This document shows, piece by piece, positions 60,673 to 64,000 of a stretch of 64,000 nt of DNA (the stretch's first letter is position 1; each line of letters begins with the position of its first letter). Below the pieces are notes generated by a model that was given only the letters and a program-made list of their open reading frames with translations, was not told the origin of the DNA and made no database searches. The stretch is from positions 913,001 through 977,000 of the forward strand of contig NZ_CP040751.1 of assembly GCF_008001235.1 (NCBI RefSeq), read 5' to 3'. The stretch comes from Salidesulfovibrio onnuriiensis (GTDB taxonomy: Bacteria; Desulfobacterota; Desulfovibrionia; Desulfovibrionales; Desulfovibrionaceae). The translations under genes and the position numbers were made by a program.

Positions 60673-62619
60673 ATGAGCGATGATCCGCAAGAGAAAGGCA
60701 CGAGAAGGCCTTTTTTCCCTGCCAGAGGGCGCTCTCTCTCACGCGACCTGACCGCGAGCCTGGTGGTTATCGTGGTCATGGTGGCCACGGCCATGTCCGC
60801 CTATACCTACTGGCGTCAGTCCGAGGACATGATGGCCTCGGCCCGGGCCAAGGCGGACGAGACCGTGGAGCGCGTGGCCGAGATCCTGGCCGTGCCCATC
60901 TGGAATCTGGATTACGAAAACGCCCGCCTCATCGGCTCGGTCTACGCCCAGAACGACATGGTCCAAGGCTTCCGCATCTATGGCTCCCGCAACGAAGTCA
61001 TTTACGCCCACGAAAAATTCATCGGCTCCAAGCCCGATGTGAAGCGGGTGCGCAAGATCGTCTTTGAAGGCCGCAACATCGGCCGGGCCGAAATCGATTT
61101 CACCCTGCGCGGCGAAAAGGAACGCCTGGAAGGGCAAATGCTCGTCTCGGTCATGCTCATCATGGTTTCCGTGGTGGTCATTCTGGCCGTGACCGGTATT
61201 CTGCTACGCGTGTTCCTGGGTAAGCCGCTCTCCATTCTACAGCACGGCATCGCCCGGGTTGCAAAAGGCGACTTCTCCTACGATTTCGGAGAGATCCATC
61301 ACGCGGAACTTTTGGACATCGCCCGCCGTTTCCGGATAATGAGCGCCGAGATCGAGGCCCGCGAGCGCAAGCTCCAGGCCATGAACCGCACCCTGCAGGA
61401 GGCTGAGGAAAAATATCGCGGAATTTTCGAGAACGCGGTGGAAGGCATTTTCCAGATGACCCCCGAGGGCGACCTGACCAACGCCAACCCCGCCCTGGCC
61501 CGGTTCTTCGGGTACGAGACCGTGGACGAGTTCGTGAAGGACGTGCGCACCATGCGCAGCAAGATGTTCGTGGATCCGGAGCAGTCCCGGGCCTTCCTGG
61601 AGGATATCCAGCAGGGCGGCAAGGTCCTGCGCCTGGAGACGGAATACAAGCGCAAGGACGGCCGCAAGTTTTGGGGCTCCCTCAACGCCCGCGCCGTGTA
61701 TGACGACAGTGGCGTGTTCCATTCCATCGAGGGTATCCTCGAGGACATCACCGAACGCAAGAAGGCCGAGCAGGATCTGGCCGACTTGAACCGTCACCTG
61801 GAACAGCTGGTCCGCGCCCGCACCGAGGATCTGGTGCGCAAGGCCCACGAGCTGGAACAGGCCAACAAGCGCTTGCGCGAACTGGACGAAATGAAGTCCG
61901 CGTTCCTGTCCTCGGTTTCCCATGAACTCCGGACGCCGCTCACATCGATCCTCGGTTTCGCCAAGCTGCTGACCAAGGACTTCGTGCGCTCCTTCCTGCC
62001 CAAGGCTACCGGCGATTCCCTGCTGGAAAAGCGCGGCAAGCGCATCCAGGAGAACCTGTCCATCATAACCGAGGAGGGCGAACGCCTGACCCGGCTCATC
62101 AACGACGTGCTCGACCTGAACAAGATCGAATCCGGCCGCATGGGCTGGCGGGACGAGGTTGTCCGGGTCAGCGATATCGTGGAAAAGTCGCTTCAGTCGG
62201 TCAAGGGATTGTTTGCCCAGAAGGTACAGGTGGAGCTGCTTCACGAGGTGGAGGACGGCATGCCCTCGGTCGTGGCCGATCCGGACCGTTTGCAGCAGGT
62301 GCTCATGAACCTGCTCAACAACTCGGCCAAGTTCACCGAGGAGGGCAGCGTCACGGTCAAGGCCCACCGCGACAACGGCTACATCCGTGTGGAGGTCGTG
62401 GACACGGGCGTCGGCATTGCCCCGGAAGACCGCTTGACCATCTTCGAGAAGTTCCACCAGTCCAGCATCAACACCATTAAGGACAAGCCCCAGGGAACGG
62501 GCTTGGGCCTGACCATCTGCCGCGAGATCATCGAGCACTATGGCGGGCGCATCTGGGTCCAGTCCGAGCTCGGCAAGGGCAGTTCCTTCATCTTCACCCT
62601 GTCTATCGAAAACGACTAG
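60673..62619 (+). CDS. Membrane sensor histidine kinase with HAMP and PAS domains
   Basis: 648 residues: two membrane helices (about 29-47 and 155-177) bound a periplasmic sensor of ~105 residues; then HAMP, a PAS domain (YRGIFENAVEGIFQMTPEG ... GILEDITERKKA), a coiled coil, HisKA with phosphoacceptor in SSVSHELRTPLTSILGF (near 415) and HATPase (NLLNNSAKF, GTGLGLTICREII). It has no adjacent response regulator. The final ATPase block is intact, so it should be an active kinase. Confidence 0.92.
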   Translation: MSDDPQEKGTRRPFFPARGRSLSRDLTASLVVIVVMVATAMSAYTYWRQSEDMMASARAKADETVERVAEILAVPIWNLDYENARLIGSVYAQNDMVQGFRIYGSRNEVIYAHEKFIGSKPDVKRVRKIVFEGRNIGRAEIDFTLRGEKERLEGQMLVSVMLIMVSVVVILAVTGILLRVFLGKPLSILQHGIARVAKGDFSYDFGEIHHAELLDIARRFRIMSAEIEARERKLQAMNRTLQEAEEKYRGIFENAVEGIFQMTPEGDLTNANPALARFFGYETVDEFVKDVRTMRSKMFVDPEQSRAFLEDIQQGGKVLRLETEYKRKDGRKFWGSLNARAVYDDSGVFHSIEGILEDITERKKAEQDLADLNRHLEQLVRARTEDLVRKAHELEQANKRLRELDEMKSAFLSSVSHELRTPLTSILGFAKLLTKDFVRSFLPKATGDSLLEKRGKRIQENLSIITEEGERLTRLINDVLDLNKIESGRMGWRDEVVRVSDIVEKSLQSVKGLFAQKVQVELLHEVEDGMPSVVADPDRLQQVLMNLLNNSAKFTEEGSVTVKAHRDNGYIRVEVVDTGVGIAPEDRLTIFEKFHQSSINTIKDKPQGTGLGLTICREIIEHYGGRIWVQSELGKGSSFIFTLSIEND

Positions 62620-62636
62620 TTCTTCGCAAAAGGTTC

Positions 62637-62663
62637 GGGGACCCGCCACAATGGCAGGTCCCC
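62637..62663 (+). terminator. Hairpin after the histidine kinase gene
   Basis: GGGGACC and GGTCCCC pair across a 13-base loop; no clear U-tract. Confidence 0.55.
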
Positions 62664-62749
62664 GTGGTCTGTCTGCTGCCCCGGTGGAGAGGAGCCGGGA
62701 CAGGGAGGAGGTTTTTTGCCGCTGTGCGGCGGGTTGGGGTGGATGAGAT

Positions 62750-63187
62750 TTACTGCACGAGGTGCCAGCGCCCGTCGGGCCCGCGATAGGCGTCGGCGTA
62801 AACGGTTTCCTTCTTGCCGTTGGGCATTTCCGCCAGAAGCTCCACCTCGCGGTAGACGCGTCCGTCATGCTCCCTGGCTGGCCTGGGACGGGCCTGGTAG
62901 TTCACGCCCGTGTCCGGGTTGCGCCATTGCGTCACCTGGCCGGACGGGGTGTTTTCCAGGGTGTTGGAAACCTGCTGCCGGTCTGTCTTGTCCATTTCAT
63001 TGCCGACAATGTACCCGGCGGCCATGCCGATGCCCGCGCCGATGGCAGCGCCCGAAATTTTGTTCTTGCTGGCCAGCGCGCCGATGGTGGCCCCGGTGAG
63101 CGCGCCCAGCCCGGCCCCGGACTGGGCCTTGTTGGCGCACCCGGTCGCCAGCAGGGCAAGCGCCGCGAGCAGGATGAAATGTTTCAT
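62750..63187 (-). CDS. Glycine-zipper outer-membrane-type lipoprotein
   Basis: 145 residues from ATG 63187; an ATG at 63202 in the same frame is possible. A lipoprotein signal ends LLATGC. A glycine zipper (about 27-65; GAGLGALTGATIGALAS and GAAIGAGIGMAAGYIVGNE) resembles the SlyB/17-kDa antigen type, followed by a soluble beta-rich C-terminal part (RVYREVELLAEMPNGKKETV). It is probably an envelope-associated protein of no known activity. AGGAAAAC lies upstream. Confidence 0.83.
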   Translation of the reverse strand: MKHFILLAALALLATGCANKAQSGAGLGALTGATIGALASKNKISGAAIGAGIGMAAGYIVGNEMDKTDRQQVSNTLENTPSGQVTQWRNPDTGVNYQARPRPAREHDGRVYREVELLAEMPNGKKETVYADAYRGPDGRWHLVQ

Positions 63188-63338
63188 GGCTGTTTTCCTC
63201 ATGCCCTTCCTAAGGCAACCTGCGTGCCAAAAAAGTTATCTTCTTGTAATAATTAAAATAGATGTGTTTTGAGTGAGGCGAATGACTGCGGTTGAGAAAC
63301 CTTTTTGCGCAGGTGCGCGCAAAGGGCGAACAGGTCCG

Positions 63339-63385
63339 TTGACAGGCGGATGGGAATTTCCTAGACAGGCCGAATGAGCATTCGG
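63339..63385 (+). promoter_or_regulatory. Promoter and TetR operator before the tetR gene
   Basis: TTGACA (63339-63344) and TAGACA (63362-63367) are 17 bp apart. The palindrome CCGAATGAGCATTCGG (63369-63384) lies just downstream, over the predicted start of transcription, as expected for TetR self-repression. A TTTGCGC/GCGCAAA inverted repeat at 63304-63323 lies further upstream. Confidence 0.7.
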
Positions 63386-63412
63386 TCATCCCGCAGGAAT
63401 TCGCCCGGCTTC

Positions 63413-63985
63413 ATGGAAGGAAGCGCCTCCAAGCGCGACCTGGTGCTGCGCTCAGCGCTCAGGCTCATTTCCGAGCACGGGTTCCACAACACCCCCATGT
63501 CGCAGGTGGCTCGGGAGTCCGGCGTGGCCGTGGGCACCATCTATCATCACTTTTCCGGCAAGGAAGCGCTCATCAACGAGCTCTACAGGGAAGTGAAGCT
63601 CTTCATCATGGGCCGCATTGCCGAGGGCTTTGACCCGGCCATGCCCGTGGAGCGGGGGATCCGCCTGGTCTGGCGCAACTATCTGGATTTTCGGCTGACC
63701 CACCCTGTGGAAATGCGCTTTGCCGAGCAGTACAAGAACTCGCCGTATATCGAGCGGGAGACCATAGAGGCCCTGAGCGCCATGAACGAGCCCTTCAATG
63801 CGTTCCTGCGGCGGGGCATTGACGAGGGTGTCCTGGAGGACAGAAGCCCGGTGGTCATCATGGCTGCCCTGTTCGGCCCGGTGGACAGCCTGTCCCATCT
63901 GTGCACCTGGTTCGGCGCGGAGCTTTCCGAGGAGCTCGCCGCCCAGACCGAGGAAGCCTGCTGGCAGGCCATCCGAAAACAATAA
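63413..63985 (+). CDS. TetR-family transcriptional regulator
   Basis: 190 residues from ATG 63413. The N-terminal TetR HTH runs from about 7 to 55 (KRDLVLRSALRLISEHGF ... VAVGTIYHHFSGKEALINEL). The C-terminal ligand domain is divergent. The alternative ATG at 63374 would fall on the predicted transcription start and on the operator palindrome, so it would be leaderless; I prefer 63413, although its SD (AGGA, 14 bp away) is long. The target gene is outside the window or is tetR itself. Confidence 0.82.
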   Translation: MEGSASKRDLVLRSALRLISEHGFHNTPMSQVARESGVAVGTIYHHFSGKEALINELYREVKLFIMGRIAEGFDPAMPVERGIRLVWRNYLDFRLTHPVEMRFAEQYKNSPYIERETIEALSAMNEPFNAFLRRGIDEGVLEDRSPVVIMAALFGPVDSLSHLCTWFGAELSEELAAQTEEACWQAIRKQ

Positions 63986-64000
63986 CGTACATTTTTTTAC

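Overview
The window looks like chromosome from a sulphate-reducing Desulfobacterota of the Desulfovibrionaceae (Desulfovibrio/Pseudodesulfovibrio-like). This rests on several things: high GC coding sequence with strong Shine-Dalgarno sites, an RNase Y/YmdB pair, MetX/MetW, a UbiA-type prenyltransferase of the kind used for menaquinone, a multiheme c-type cytochrome with a membrane quinol-type module, and a PHP-glycosyltransferase fusion beside a DksA/TraR protein. The call is inferred from gene content; no 16S gene or phylogenetic marker was compared. Most of the window is ordinary core genome.

Layout. 0-6.4 kb: end of glmU, zapB-like/zapA, 6S RNA, rny, cheR, ymdB, tyrS. 6.4-9.2 kb (minus): PHP-glycosyltransferase translationally coupled to a DksA/TraR zinc-finger protein. 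9.3-12.3 kb: metX-metW-thpR-membrane protein chain with overlapping junctions. 12.4-18.5 kb: a small protein behind a sigma-54-type promoter, a universal stress protein, then hisC-cmk-ubiA-mscS-GNAT. 18.7-22.3 kb (minus): an octaheme cytochrome plus membrane partner. 22.4-29.1 kb: coaX, an exported protein, eno, a small secreted protein, a META lipoprotein, folD and an aminotransferase, with dispersed repeats in the gaps. 29.2-36.0 kb: an accessory-looking regulatory island with three paralogous LysR genes, each facing a tiny gene for a protein with a C-terminal hydrophobic tail, plus EamA and MarC membrane proteins and a PAS-LuxR regulator. 36.3-49.3 kb: purD, purE, a MarR-GNAT fusion, acs, a LytTR regulator, a marR-MFS efflux pair, metF-metE and a MASE3 histidine kinase. 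49.4-64 kb: phosphoesterase, tautomerase with orphan HicB, PhoH, a LysM transglycosylase, an exported GH20 hexosaminidase, a NicO metal exporter, the SxtJ/DUF5989/carbamoyltransferase trio, a histidine kinase, a glycine-zipper lipoprotein and a TetR regulator.

How the genes work together. Methionine synthesis is represented twice (metX/metW and metF/metE); the second has a palindromic operator-like site in front of it. Purine synthesis (purD, purE) and folate C1 metabolism (folD, metF) also sit here. The strongest candidate for something undescribed is the triplicated LysR/small-tail-protein module at 30.1-35.1 kb. The three regulators are clearly paralogous, the three divergent small proteins (50, 60 and 56 residues) share an architecture and partly a sequence pattern, and the intergenic regions share a box (TCCAAT...AATCCTGATTGC in two, the first half in the third) at near-constant distance from the small genes. 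A second theme is a family of dispersed palindromic repeats. Two copies carry hairpins of terminator shape whose stems differ by paired changes, and another copy supplies the C-terminus and stop codon of the EamA transporter.
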